Shown here: positions 1-8,533 of the stretch, piece by piece
Layout of the letters: each line of letters starts with the position of its first letter
How positions within the stretch are numbered: position 1 is the first letter of the stretch
The notes under the pieces: model-generated
The model's database searches: none
The model's input: only the letters and a program-made list of their open reading frames with translations
Told to the model about the DNA's origin: nothing
Source: Algoriphagus sp. Y33
GTDB lineage: Bacteria > Bacteroidota > Bacteroidia > Cytophagales > Cyclobacteriaceae
Assembly (NCBI RefSeq): GCF_014838715.1
Contig: NZ_CP061947.1
Location: 248,001 to 312,000 of the forward strand
DNA: 64,000 nucleotides
Direction of reading: 5' to 3'
Made by a program: the position numbers and the translations under genes

Positions 1-1
1 A

Positions 2-685
2 TACGACCAATCTTTTATAGCCCAAACGGGGGTTGATTTTAACAACAATAGATTTGAGCCTTTAAGAGGAAACAATCTGGAATTTGGAGCAAAAAGAGAA
101 TGGTTTGGTAAAAAACTATTCACCCAACTAGCGGCATTCAACATTACCAAAAACAATGCATTGACCAGTGATCCTGATAATCCTAATTTCTTAATCCAAC
201 GTGGTCAGATAGAAAGTAAGGGAGTGGAATTGGATGTATTGGGTTCCATAAATGACCAGCTGGATATTGTGGCCAACTACGCCTACATAGATGCCAAAAT
301 TACAAAAGATACGGATGAAAATATAGTAGGAACCCGTGAGCAGGGAGCCTTGCACACTATAAATCTTTGGGCCAAATACAATGTCACAAATGGCTTGGGA
401 TTTGGTGTAGGAGGATCATACCATAAAGATCGTTATGTGTATACCCAAAAAGTAAATCCTACAGATCCACAAGGCAAACTGGATGATTTTAAAAGTCTGA
501 ATGCGGCTCTTTATTACAAGGTTAAGAGACTAAGTTTTGCACTTAATGCGGACAATATTACAGATGAATTCAACTATATAGGAACAGTCCGCCACAACTC
601 AGGCATAAGCGGTAGGGATACAGAATATACTTATATCACCATGCCGGGCGCAAACTGGAGATTATCTGTCAACTATAAATTTTAA
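2..685 (+). CDS. TonB-dependent siderophore receptor, C-terminal part
   Basis: The reading frame is open from the second base of the window, so the gene begins upstream; about 227 residues are visible. They show the end of an outer-membrane beta-barrel of the ferric-siderophore receptor type: RGNNLEFGAKREWF is the usual PExSxxYExGxK-like strand, followed by alternating hydrophobic strands such as GVELDVLGSI and LSFALNADNITDEF, and a C-terminal WRLSVNYKF ending in the aromatic residue typical of barrel proteins. Its role would be TonB-driven uptake of a ferric chelate across the outer membrane. The PepSY gene that follows and the iron operon at 4.2-10.2 kb support iron as substrate. The plug domain is outside the window, so the ligand cannot be judged. 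Confidence 0.85.
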   Translation, partial: YDQSFIAQTGVDFNNNRFEPLRGNNLEFGAKREWFGKKLFTQLAAFNITKNNALTSDPDNPNFLIQRGQIESKGVELDVLGSINDQLDIVANYAYIDAKITKDTDENIVGTREQGALHTINLWAKYNVTNGLGFGVGGSYHKDRYVYTQKVNPTDPQGKLDDFKSLNAALYYKVKRLSFALNADNITDEFNYIGTVRHNSGISGRDTEYTYITMPGANWRLSVNYKF

Positions 686-694
686 CTGTTGTTG

Positions 695-737
695 CCAAGG
701 GCACTTCTACCGATAGGTGGAAGTGCCCTTGGTTTTA
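695..737 (+). terminator. Rho-independent terminator after the receptor gene
   Basis: A 17-bp stem starting CCAAGGGCACTTCTACC, with one mismatched pair, closes on a GATA loop and is followed by TTTT. It lies 10 bp after the receptor stop codon and separates the receptor transcript from the PepSY gene at 775. Confidence 0.9.
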
Positions 738-774
738 ATTTGGAAATAATATACTCGGCATTAGCAAAAAATCA

Positions 775-2034
775 ATGGTTAAAAAATATTTGCGGATAAC
801 TCACCTTTGGCTGGGGTTAGCCTCAGGGTTGATTGTTTTTATATTGGGAGTTTCAGGCTGTTTGTATGTTTTTGAGGAAGAGCTGAGGCCTATCGCATAT
901 GCAGATCATTATCGTGTAGAAGGAGCAAAGAAAGAGCCTCTTCCTGTAAGTGATTTGCTGAAAACTGCAGAAATTGCCCTTGGAAAAGAATCTCCTGTTA
1001 GTAGTATAGTCATATATAACTCCAACGAACGTTCTTATATGTTTCGGTCGTTTCCGGATAAGCCAGTAGCACATAAACTATGGTACTGGGAAGGAATAGA
1101 GGATCGTCAGGATGCTTTTGTCAATCCATATACGGGAGAGGTACTCAAAATAAAGAACAGTGAATTTGAGTTTTTTAGAGTAGTGATGTGGCTCCATTGG
1201 AGCTTGCTATTGAAGACCGAGATCGGGCAGCCTATTGTCGGGATCGCTACTGTTATTTTTGTACTGTCATTAATTACCGGTCTTGTACTTTGGTGGCCCA
1301 AAAACAAGAGTGCCGCCAAACAACGTTTTTGGTTTCGATGGAAAACCGGGACTAAATGGAAACGCAAAAACTATGATTTACATAATATCCTGGGATATTA
1401 TATGATGGTTTTTGCCCTGATTATTTCGCTTACCGGTCTTGTATGGGCATTTGATTGGTTTGAAAATAGCGTTTCTTGGGTAGCAAATGGCGGAAGAACT
1501 ATTGAATCCGTACAGGAAACTATCACCTCAGACACTGCAAATTTTAGCTCAAACATTCCTACTGATTTAGTGTTTGAACAAGTCAAAAAACTGTACCCAA
1601 ATGCGGTTAGGTATTTAATCTCTATTCCGGAGGATTCTCTTTCAGCACAAACGGTACATGTTAAGTTTAGCTCCCGTTTTGATGATACCACAATTTATTT
1701 TGACCGGTACACAGGAGAACAACTGAAAACTATTGGATGGAACAATAAGAGTAACGGCGAGAAAATGACTTTTCTAAATTACGATATTCATGTAGGCAGT
1801 ATATTGGGCTTTCCCGGCAAAGTACTGGCATTTTTTGCGAGCTTGGTCGCTGCCGGTTTACCGGTTACCGGATTTTTGATTTGGTGGGGAAGGAGGAAGA
1901 AGGAACGCGGATATAAAAAGCGAAAAAATACTTCTAAGAAAACATTGAACGAAAAGAATAAAGAAAACCCTTATGCGCAAAACAGCAGGTCTAAATTTGG
2001 AGCAAATGGAGAAGGTAATAACGTAAAAGCATGA
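775..2034 (+). CDS. PepSY-associated transmembrane protein (PiuB-like)
   Basis: A 419-residue inner-membrane protein of the PepSY_TM/PiuB family, commonly encoded beside ferric-siderophore receptors and thought to help reduce or release iron in the periplasm. Visible features: a first membrane helix around residues 12-33 (LWLGLASGLIVFILGVSG), a PepSY-like periplasmic stretch (DAFVNPYTGEVL), further helices near 140-175, 205-228 and 345-370, and conserved histidines in membrane context (VVMWLHWS, HNILGYYMM, NYDIHVGS). The last 50 residues are a Lys/Arg/Asn-rich cytoplasmic tail. It follows the receptor but sits behind a strong terminator, so it probably has its own promoter. The family call is firm; the exact function is not established. 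Confidence 0.88.
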   Translation: MVKKYLRITHLWLGLASGLIVFILGVSGCLYVFEEELRPIAYADHYRVEGAKKEPLPVSDLLKTAEIALGKESPVSSIVIYNSNERSYMFRSFPDKPVAHKLWYWEGIEDRQDAFVNPYTGEVLKIKNSEFEFFRVVMWLHWSLLLKTEIGQPIVGIATVIFVLSLITGLVLWWPKNKSAAKQRFWFRWKTGTKWKRKNYDLHNILGYYMMVFALIISLTGLVWAFDWFENSVSWVANGGRTIESVQETITSDTANFSSNIPTDLVFEQVKKLYPNAVRYLISIPEDSLSAQTVHVKFSSRFDDTTIYFDRYTGEQLKTIGWNNKSNGEKMTFLNYDIHVGSILGFPGKVLAFFASLVAAGLPVTGFLIWWGRRKKERGYKKRKNTSKKTLNEKNKENPYAQNSRSKFGANGEGNNVKA

Positions 2035-2325
2035 AGTATAATGTTATATCCGGGCAGAACAGGCCTGACCCGTCCTGCCTATAAACAATAGTAAGAAACT
2101 TAGTGACCACAACCCTGGGGTTAGAGGGAGGAAAAATGAAGTAATTCATCTCTTTTGATCTAAAACTTGAAATCATAAACACAAATAGAACAGAATCAGA
2201 TCAAACGGCTAATTGATCTTAACTACATCCATCGGCCTTGAATTACATGCGATATTCCCTCAGGATAAAGTTTCCCCACAATACCAAAGTTGTCTGTAAC
2301 TGCTTTCTGTATGGCTCAGTAATAC

Positions 2326-3033
2326 TTACTTCCTCCGCTCTACCGAATCCATTAAGCACTTTTTATAAACCCGGCCAATCGGTATAATGTGATCTTTGGA
2401 TAGATGTATCTTGTTTTTGGAGATTTTGATCAGGTGATTGACGTTGATGATAAATGATTTATGTACCTGGGTAAAATTTTGATCCAGTTTGGTGGACCAT
2501 TCTCTCAAAGAATCCAGAGTCAGGTATTTTTGAGTAGTAGTGATTACCTCAGTGTAATCGCTGTCGCTGGTGATAAAGATGATCTCCCGACTTTCCACTT
2601 TCACCAAATCATGACTGGAGCGAAAGTAAACCTGGCTTCCTTCAGAGATTTCGTTTCCCTCACTGAGTTGATGTATGGTGCGGGTCATTGTCAACACTTT
2701 TTCTATGGCCTGGGAAAAGCGTTCAAAGGAAAAGGGTTTGAGCAGGTAGTCCACTACATTGTACCGGTAACATTCCAGTGCAAATTCAGAATAGGCAGTG
2801 GTAAGGATGGTCAGTGGCTGATTGGGCGAAGTGCGTAAATAGTCCATTCCGGAAAGCAGGGGCAGGTTGATGTCGAGAAAGATCAGATCAACAGGATTTT
2901 TTTCAAGGAACTTGCGCGCTTCCAACGCATCCGAGAATGTCTTTTCCAGCCTTAGGGATTCTGTTTCCGAAATGTACTTTTCCAGAATAAATTGGGCAGG
3001 AGCTTGGTCTTCTATGATGATACTTTTGAGCAT
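2326..3033 (-). CDS. LytTR-family response regulator
   Basis: 235 residues: an N-terminal receiver domain (1-120) with the acidic pair E8/D9, phospho-acceptor Asp54 in LIFLDINLP, the conserved Thr in ILTTAYS and Lys99 in DYLLKPF, then a LytTR DNA-binding domain (about 135-235, IIFITSDSDYTEVITTTQKY ... FTQVHKSFIINVNHL). It would regulate transcription when phosphorylated by the kinase encoded just upstream on the same strand (3036-4175; only two bases separate kinase stop and regulator start). The pair is divergent from the iron-uptake operon at 4218, so control of that operon is a reasonable but unproved guess. Confidence 0.93.
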   Translation of the reverse strand: MLKSIIIEDQAPAQFILEKYISETESLRLEKTFSDALEARKFLEKNPVDLIFLDINLPLLSGMDYLRTSPNQPLTILTTAYSEFALECYRYNVVDYLLKPFSFERFSQAIEKVLTMTRTIHQLSEGNEISEGSQVYFRSSHDLVKVESREIIFITSDSDYTEVITTTQKYLTLDSLREWSTKLDQNFTQVHKSFIINVNHLIKISKNKIHLSKDHIIPIGRVYKKCLMDSVERRK

Positions 3034-3035
3034 GG

Positions 3036-4175
3036 TTACATTTTGTTCAGGGGGATCTCCAGTGTGACAGCATATAAGTTTCCGTCTTTTTTAATAGCTA
3101 GATGAAAAGCTTTTGGAAATAATAATTCTAGCCGTTTGATTACATTCTGCAAGCCTATTCCTCTTGCTGTATCGGTATTCTGATAATGGGGAGAATAATT
3201 GTTGAGACAATGAAAGGTAAGCTTTCCTTCTTCTGATACCTTTATGGAAATATCAATTTCAATATTTCCGGCCTGACTTCCCGTACTGTGTTTGAATGCA
3301 TTTTCCACAAACACAACCAGGATCAGTGGAGGAATATAATACCTGCTATCGGGTATGTCTTCGCTGAAATTAATCCAGCCTCGGGTGTTCAATTGAAGCT
3401 GAAAGAGAGCCGTGTACTTTTTTAAATGGTCAACTTCTTTGGCCAACACTACCTGATCTTCCCTACAGTCATACAGCATATAGCGCAACACCGTGGAAAG
3501 ATCCAGAATTAGGGTTGGTGTTTTGGGAGAATTACCAAGGGCATAGGCATAAATGCTATTCAGATTGTTGAACAGGAAGTGGGGATTGATCTGGGATTTT
3601 AAAAACTGGATCTCACTTTCCTTCATAAGGCTTTTCAGTTGCTCTACCTCACGCTGTTTCCTGTTGAAGTCCCAGGCGATCTTGAAAGCTACCATAATGA
3701 TAATGATTGGAAGTGTTTCCACTATCGTGAAGGACAATCCCGGAAAGTAGGTGCCTCTTGTGTCGGGAAAATAGATTTTTTCCAAAACGTATTCATCCAC
3801 CAGCACAACCATTGTAATCAAAAGCAAGACTGCAATCAGGAATAACAGCATATGCTTTTTGTAATATAAGAGAGGAAGGAGCACATAATTGATGATCATG
3901 GCCGCCATAAAGTAGTTGGCAAAAAATGCAAGCTTATAAGGGGCGAACAGATCCTGGAAATGGAATGCCTCCGTCTGCTCCATATTGAACGAAAAAAATA
4001 TCAGTAATACAAACATGACAGCAGACTGGTAGGCAAATTCAAGTGCATAGACTTTAAGGGAGGTTTTTAGAGTCTCCGTCCTTCTTTGGGGCATAGTTCC
4101 TGAAAAGTTTCCCGGTTTCTTGTCGTTTGGGGGGATAAGTGAGTCGTTCACAGAATGGGTTTGGTCAAATAGCAC
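3036..4175 (-). CDS. LytS/YehU-type sensor histidine kinase
   Basis: 379 residues with four hydrophobic segments (about 45-65, 84-104, 108-126, 148-166), a short coiled coil (NRKQREVEQLKSLMKESEIQ), the His_kinase signature QINPHFLFNNLNSI with phospho-acceptor His199, and a C-terminal HATPase (N-box VVFVENAFKHS, G-box GIGLQNVIKRL). It lacks an extracellular sensor domain, as is usual for this Bacteroidota class. It forms an operon with the LytTR regulator at 2326. The start used is the first in-frame ATG; a start at the internal Met near residue 28 would remove a hydrophilic leader and cannot be excluded. Confidence 0.93.
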   Translation of the reverse strand: MLFDQTHSVNDSLIPPNDKKPGNFSGTMPQRRTETLKTSLKVYALEFAYQSAVMFVLLIFFSFNMEQTEAFHFQDLFAPYKLAFFANYFMAAMIINYVLLPLLYYKKHMLLFLIAVLLLITMVVLVDEYVLEKIYFPDTRGTYFPGLSFTIVETLPIIIIMVAFKIAWDFNRKQREVEQLKSLMKESEIQFLKSQINPHFLFNNLNSIYAYALGNSPKTPTLILDLSTVLRYMLYDCREDQVVLAKEVDHLKKYTALFQLQLNTRGWINFSEDIPDSRYYIPPLILVVFVENAFKHSTGSQAGNIEIDISIKVSEEGKLTFHCLNNYSPHYQNTDTARGIGLQNVIKRLELLFPKAFHLAIKKDGNLYAVTLEIPLNKM

Positions 4176-4192
4176 AATATTAACAAATTTGT

Positions 4193-4213
4193 CATTTAGA
4201 ATTAGTCTTAATA
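4193..4213. promoter_or_regulatory. Fur-like palindrome upstream of the iron operon
   Basis: CATTTAGAATTAGTCTTAAT plus one A (21 bp) is a 10-1-10 imperfect palindrome, 7 of 10 pairs matching, like the AT-rich Fur boxes known from many bacteria. It lies in the 42-bp gap between the kinase gene and the TonB receptor start. A better copy occurs before the second receptor (10519-10539). Confidence 0.5.
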
Positions 4214-4217
4214 ATAA

Positions 4218-6623
4218 TTGAATTTGAAACTTCTCCTGCTAATTTTTATAGTTCACCTTTCAGCTTATTCAGCTTTTTCCCAAGTGTTTTTACCTACACT
4301 TCGGGGAACTGTAGTGAATGAACTCAATCAGCCGCTAAAGGACGTTGTACTTTATCTAAATCCATCCAGTCAGGTAGTGTTTTCTGATGACCATGGAGAT
4401 TTTAGTTTCAATGGCCTTGAGCCTGGTGACTACCAATTGAGCGCGACCATGCTAGGCTACTCACCTTCCACTCGGTCTGTGACTGTGGTATCCGGCAGAA
4501 ATGAACCCGTCAGATTACAACTGCATGAAAGCGACGGTCAGTTGGAGGAGGTAGTAATTACCGGTGAAAGTGAATCGACGATAATAGAGAAAAGGGGATT
4601 CAGTGTATCCGCCATAGAAACGCAGAAAATCAAAGCGCAAAGCCTTGAACTAAACAATGTTTTGGGAAGGTCAGCCGGTATACGGGTAAGAAAATCGGGA
4701 GGGACAGGATCGGATTTCAGCTATTCGTTGGATGGAATGTCAGGAAATGCTATCCGTTTCTTTATTGATGGCATACCCATGGACTATTTTGGATCATCCT
4801 ATTCGATCAACAATATGCCGATTGCTCTTATTGACCGGGTAGATGTTTATAAAGGTGTTGTGCCGGTAGAGTTAGGGTCCGATGCTTTGGGAGGGGCTAT
4901 CAATCTTGTGACCAATCAAGATATTTCAAATTATGCCTCCGCTTCCTATTCTTTTGGTTCATTCAATACGCATCAGGCAGCTTTGCATGGACAGTGGAGA
5001 TTCGGATCCGGTCTTACTACCCGTATGTCCACCTTTTATACCTACTCGGATAACAACTATAAGGTCTGGGGAAAAGGAGTTCATTATGCGGATGCTTCCA
5101 CCGGTTATAAAGCGGTAGAGTTTACCGAAGAAAATCCAGCAGAACGCTTCAATGACGACTTTCAGACTGCAAGTGTGAAGTTTGATGTTGGATTTACCAA
5201 TAAAAAATGGGCTGATCAATTGTTTGTTTCCCTACTTGCCTCCGATCAGAAAAGGGGGGTGCAAACCGGACAGACCATGGCCTATGTATATGGTGAAATG
5301 CGCAACAACGAGACGGTGCTGATGCCTAGCTTATCCTATCAAAAAAAGGACTTGGGTGTAGATGGATTGGATGTCACAGCTTTTGCTGCTTATTCTATCA
5401 CCGAAGGCACCTTGGTGGATACGACTACTGCCCGGTATGATTGGAGAGGAATCCGGATAGGAACAAATATTTCAGGCGGGGAAATGGGGCGTAACGGAAA
5501 GTCTCAATATACCCAAACCGATCAGTCACAAATTTACAGATTCAATGGTACCTACCGGTTGCCATCGGATTTCCAATTGGGGCTGAATTACTTATATACA
5601 AGCACCAGACGGACGGGAGAAGATCCTTTCAGCCCGGTTTATAGAATTCCGTATCTGGAGCCCCAGAATGTAGGTTCCCATTTTACGGGGCTGTCACTTG
5701 AGACTGTGAAATTCGGCGATAGACTCCATGCCAACGTTTTCTTAAAGCACTATGCCTATAACTCATCCATCAATGATGTGGTTTATACCACAGAATATGA
5801 AGTAATCAACTATCAGAATAAGGTGTCCAACTGGGGAGGGGGGCTTGCAGTATCTTATCAGGTTTTCCCCACACTTTTGCTCAAGACCTCCGTGGAACAA
5901 GCCACCAGAATGCCAAACCCAACAGAAGCACTGGGAGACGGAGTGACCATAGTCAATAATCCGCTGATCAAGCCGGAGCAAAGTTTCAACACAAATATCG
6001 GAGCCGTGCTGGGAAGATACGGGCTTGGATCCAACCATGGGGTCAAAGTTGCGCTGAATACTTTTTACAGGGATGTAAAAGACCAATTGTTGTTTACAAT
6101 CATCAGTGGCCAGGGTGAAGGCCTATACCAAAACATAAACAAGGTGTCAGGTACAGGTGCTGAAATAGATGTGATATATGATTATGACCAAAAATTGAAG
6201 GTAAACCTGAATGGAACTTACCTGGATCTCAGAAACAACCTGAAAATAGACGAAAATGGAAGAAACAACATCCTATTTGGAGACCGACTGAGAAACACTC
6301 CTTATTTCATGGCAAATGCGGGGCTGGAATACAGCATGGGGGATGTATTTCAAAAAGGATCCAACTTGTTCACCTACTTAAACTCAGCTTATGTACACCG
6401 GTTCTTCCTTGGGTGGCCCAGTCTGGGAAATCAGGACAACAAGAATTTCATTCCATCACAACTTGTTTTCGATGCCGGGATAGGATACACTTTTCCTTCC
6501 CAAAAACTGATACTTGCCCTTGATGTGTCCAACATCTTCAATGAGCAGGTCTTCGATAATTACCTGCTCCAAAAACCTGGAATAGCATTCTTCTTTAAAA
6601 TCAACTATCAAATAACACAATAA
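4218..6623 (+). CDS. TonB-dependent receptor with carboxypeptidase-regulatory-like domain
   Basis: About 800 residues. In order: signal peptide (NLKLLLLIFIVHLSAYSAFSQ), a CarboxypepD_reg-like beta-sandwich (about 26-106, LRGTVVNELNQPLKDVVLYL), TonB plug (about 120-225, with RVDVYKGVVPVELGSDALGGAINL) and a large barrel to the end. It would import a ferric chelate, haem-like or other metal complex. It is the first gene of an operon with DUF4374, DUF3325-like, DUF3649-like and PepSY genes (gaps 6-32 bp), a combination typical of iron uptake. The start shown is TTG; a second in-frame TTG lies two codons on, and no ATG fits the signal peptide. The Fur-like box ends 4 bp upstream, so the leader would be very short or the start is misjudged. 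Confidence 0.9.
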   Translation: MNLKLLLLIFIVHLSAYSAFSQVFLPTLRGTVVNELNQPLKDVVLYLNPSSQVVFSDDHGDFSFNGLEPGDYQLSATMLGYSPSTRSVTVVSGRNEPVRLQLHESDGQLEEVVITGESESTIIEKRGFSVSAIETQKIKAQSLELNNVLGRSAGIRVRKSGGTGSDFSYSLDGMSGNAIRFFIDGIPMDYFGSSYSINNMPIALIDRVDVYKGVVPVELGSDALGGAINLVTNQDISNYASASYSFGSFNTHQAALHGQWRFGSGLTTRMSTFYTYSDNNYKVWGKGVHYADASTGYKAVEFTEENPAERFNDDFQTASVKFDVGFTNKKWADQLFVSLLASDQKRGVQTGQTMAYVYGEMRNNETVLMPSLSYQKKDLGVDGLDVTAFAAYSITEGTLVDTTTARYDWRGIRIGTNISGGEMGRNGKSQYTQTDQSQIYRFNGTYRLPSDFQLGLNYLYTSTRRTGEDPFSPVYRIPYLEPQNVGSHFTGLSLETVKFGDRLHANVFLKHYAYNSSINDVVYTTEYEVINYQNKVSNWGGGLAVSYQVFPTLLLKTSVEQATRMPNPTEALGDGVTIVNNPLIKPEQSFNTNIGAVLGRYGLGSNHGVKVALNTFYRDVKDQLLFTIISGQGEGLYQNINKVSGTGAEIDVIYDYDQKLKVNLNGTYLDLRNNLKIDENGRNNILFGDRLRNTPYFMANAGLEYSMGDVFQKGSNLFTYLNSAYVHRFFLGWPSLGNQDNKNFIPSQLVFDAGIGYTFPSQKLILALDVSNIFNEQVFDNYLLQKPGIAFFFKINYQITQ

Positions 6624-6629
6624 GAATCT

Positions 6630-7859
6630 ATGATCTCAATGATGAACAAACTACTAAAAACGTCCATTTCCTGTCTATTATTGGCTTCAGGATTGACCTT
6701 CACAGCGTGCGACAGCGACGAGCCACCTGTGGTGCCGCCACCGGCAAATTCCAAATATACAGTGGGTGCAAACGTAGATGGAGAAGGATACTACCTTACG
6801 ACAGATGATATTCAGACAGGGGATATTTCTGTAGTGGGAAATGGTTTTGAGGGATGGGCAAATCTATCCGTAAGTGTGGATGGATATCTCTATATCCTTA
6901 ATAACACAGAGGCCTTGACCGAGAAGTTTGAACTTACAGACAATGGCCCCGTCAAGGTGGATGCGATTTCCAATTCGGCTTTGGTACCGGAAGGTTTCTT
7001 CCGCTATATCATCAATACGGGTACCGGCGATTTGTTTTTGATGGACTTTCCCAACGAGGAAGGAAAAGCACCTTATGCAATTATTGATCTTCAGGGATTT
7101 ACAGTCGAAAGTTTTGGCTTAATGGATGTGCCTGATGTAAATGGCAAAAATGCCTTGTGGACAAATGCTCTAGTCGAAGGTGACAAGATTTATTTGGGTT
7201 CCTTGTATGGAGATAGAGAAAATTGGACCCAGCTGTCTGATTCCCTGATTACGGTAAAGTATGACTATCCTTCATTGGCTAATCCGGAAGTGTTGGTTTC
7301 TACCGCTTCTGCCGGAACCACAGCCGGCTATAGAACCAATGGAACGTTCAAAGTGGAAAACGGGGACATCTACCAGTATAACCTGAACAGTTTTCAATGG
7401 AATGGCAATGATGAATTGGCAGGAAAGCCAACTGTTTTTGTACGGATCAAAGACGGAGAATATGATGATTCTTATGTGCTGGATGTTTCGGCCGAATACA
7501 ATGAGCCCATAGCGATATGGAATGCCTGGTACGCCGGTAATAACATTGTATATGCCAATATTGTGAAGGAGGCAGATATCCCTGCTTGGGGTGACCTCCT
7601 ACAGAACACGGGGACTTTGGTCGAGATCAATCTGGCCAGTAAATCAGTAACTGAGTTGAATCTTCCGAAAGCAACCTACAGGGATGTTTACTCATTAAAT
7701 TGTATTGAAGACGGTAAATTCTATGTTCCTGTAAGTGTTACGGGAGGAGATGCCAATATCTATGAGATTACCGTAGGCGGTGGAGCGGACGGTTTCAGGA
7801 AAGGTGCTAGACTGGATGGTAGCAATGTGTTTGTCAATGCACTGGTTAAAAACTTCTGA
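6630..7859 (+). CDS. DUF4374 family lipoprotein
   Basis: 409 residues with a lipoprotein-type signal (KTSISCLLLASGLTFTACDSD; Cys after the LTFTA box) followed by a Pro-rich linker and a repeated beta-propeller-like sequence (YTVGANVDGEGYYLTTDDIQTGDISVVGNG, split by strands). DUF4374 proteins in Bacteroidota are envelope proteins often encoded next to TonB receptors; their biochemical role is unknown, ligand capture at the cell surface being a common suggestion. It begins 6 bp after the receptor stop, so it is co-transcribed. Alternative Met starts lie at residues 4 and 5 and would give a more normal signal peptide. Confidence 0.85.
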   Translation: MISMMNKLLKTSISCLLLASGLTFTACDSDEPPVVPPPANSKYTVGANVDGEGYYLTTDDIQTGDISVVGNGFEGWANLSVSVDGYLYILNNTEALTEKFELTDNGPVKVDAISNSALVPEGFFRYIINTGTGDLFLMDFPNEEGKAPYAIIDLQGFTVESFGLMDVPDVNGKNALWTNALVEGDKIYLGSLYGDRENWTQLSDSLITVKYDYPSLANPEVLVSTASAGTTAGYRTNGTFKVENGDIYQYNLNSFQWNGNDELAGKPTVFVRIKDGEYDDSYVLDVSAEYNEPIAIWNAWYAGNNIVYANIVKEADIPAWGDLLQNTGTLVEINLASKSVTELNLPKATYRDVYSLNCIEDGKFYVPVSVTGGDANIYEITVGGGADGFRKGARLDGSNVFVNALVKNF

Positions 7860-7891
7860 TATTTTCCTTTTTACCATTTGAATTAAATAGC

Positions 7892-8227
7892 ATGTTTACA
7901 CTAGCCATTTGCCTTTCTTTTATATCCGTTTTTTGCCTGTATTCCCTAGCACAAAAGGTGGAGGTTGAGCCAAAAGGACTCATGTTGTTTTTGAAATCCG
8001 GAAAAATGCTGACCCGTGCTTTGGGCGGGTTGGCGTTTTTATTAAGCACGTTCATTTATATCGGACAAATGGGATTTGCAGTCGGCATTTTTACCGGTTT
8101 GCTATTCTGGATGCTTCTGTCCTGTCTAATGATCCTTTTTACACCTTTTGGAAAAGTAAAATGGGGTCATCTGACTTTTGGAGTACTAGTGATCGGAGGT
8201 ATAGAAATGAGTGTTCTGTTTTTATAA
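7892..8227 (+). CDS. small membrane protein, DUF3325-like
   Basis: 111 residues with four predicted membrane helices (about 3-20, 38-58, 62-88, 93-110). The short first helix, the KMLTRALGGLAFLLSTFIYI stretch and the overall size match the DUF3325 proteins of proteobacterial siderophore operons, where DUF3649, DUF3325 and PepSY genes follow a TonB receptor. Function is unknown; a part in inner-membrane iron release or export is assumed from context. It lies 32 bp after the DUF4374 gene and 9 bp before the next gene. Confidence 0.7.
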   Translation: MFTLAICLSFISVFCLYSLAQKVEVEPKGLMLFLKSGKMLTRALGGLAFLLSTFIYIGQMGFAVGIFTGLLFWMLLSCLMILFTPFGKVKWGHLTFGVLVIGGIEMSVLFL

Positions 8228-8236
8228 GATCTACTA

Positions 8237-8518
8237 ATGCCGGCAAACAAAAAATACCTTACACAATCCCCCTGGATCAAGTTAGGCAAACTATCAGCAG
8301 CTGTAGTAGGCGGATTACTTGCTTCAGTGGGTTTTCATATGGCCTTGGCAATTTGGATAGACAGAGCACTTGTCTTAACGGCAGCAGTTTATTCAGTATT
8401 CATTATATGGGTAGGCTTGATGCTTGTTTCGTACTGGGTTCCCAGAGTCTGGCAAGCTTGGGGTCTGATGGTCTTGATTGTTTTGATCAGTGCATTGGCT
8501 ATTTATTTAGGTCGTTAA
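8237..8518 (+). CDS. small membrane protein, DUF3649-like
   Basis: 93 residues with three membrane helices (about 20-40, 44-66, 70-91). The pattern KLSAAVVGGLLASVGFHMALAI and the position between the DUF3325-like and PepSY genes match DUF3649 proteins of iron-uptake operons. No catalytic residues are seen. Weak sequence similarity only, so the family name rests mainly on size, topology and gene order. Confidence 0.65.
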   Translation: MPANKKYLTQSPWIKLGKLSAAVVGGLLASVGFHMALAIWIDRALVLTAAVYSVFIIWVGLMLVSYWVPRVWQAWGLMVLIVLISALAIYLGR

Positions 8519-8533
8519 AATTTTCTCAACCCC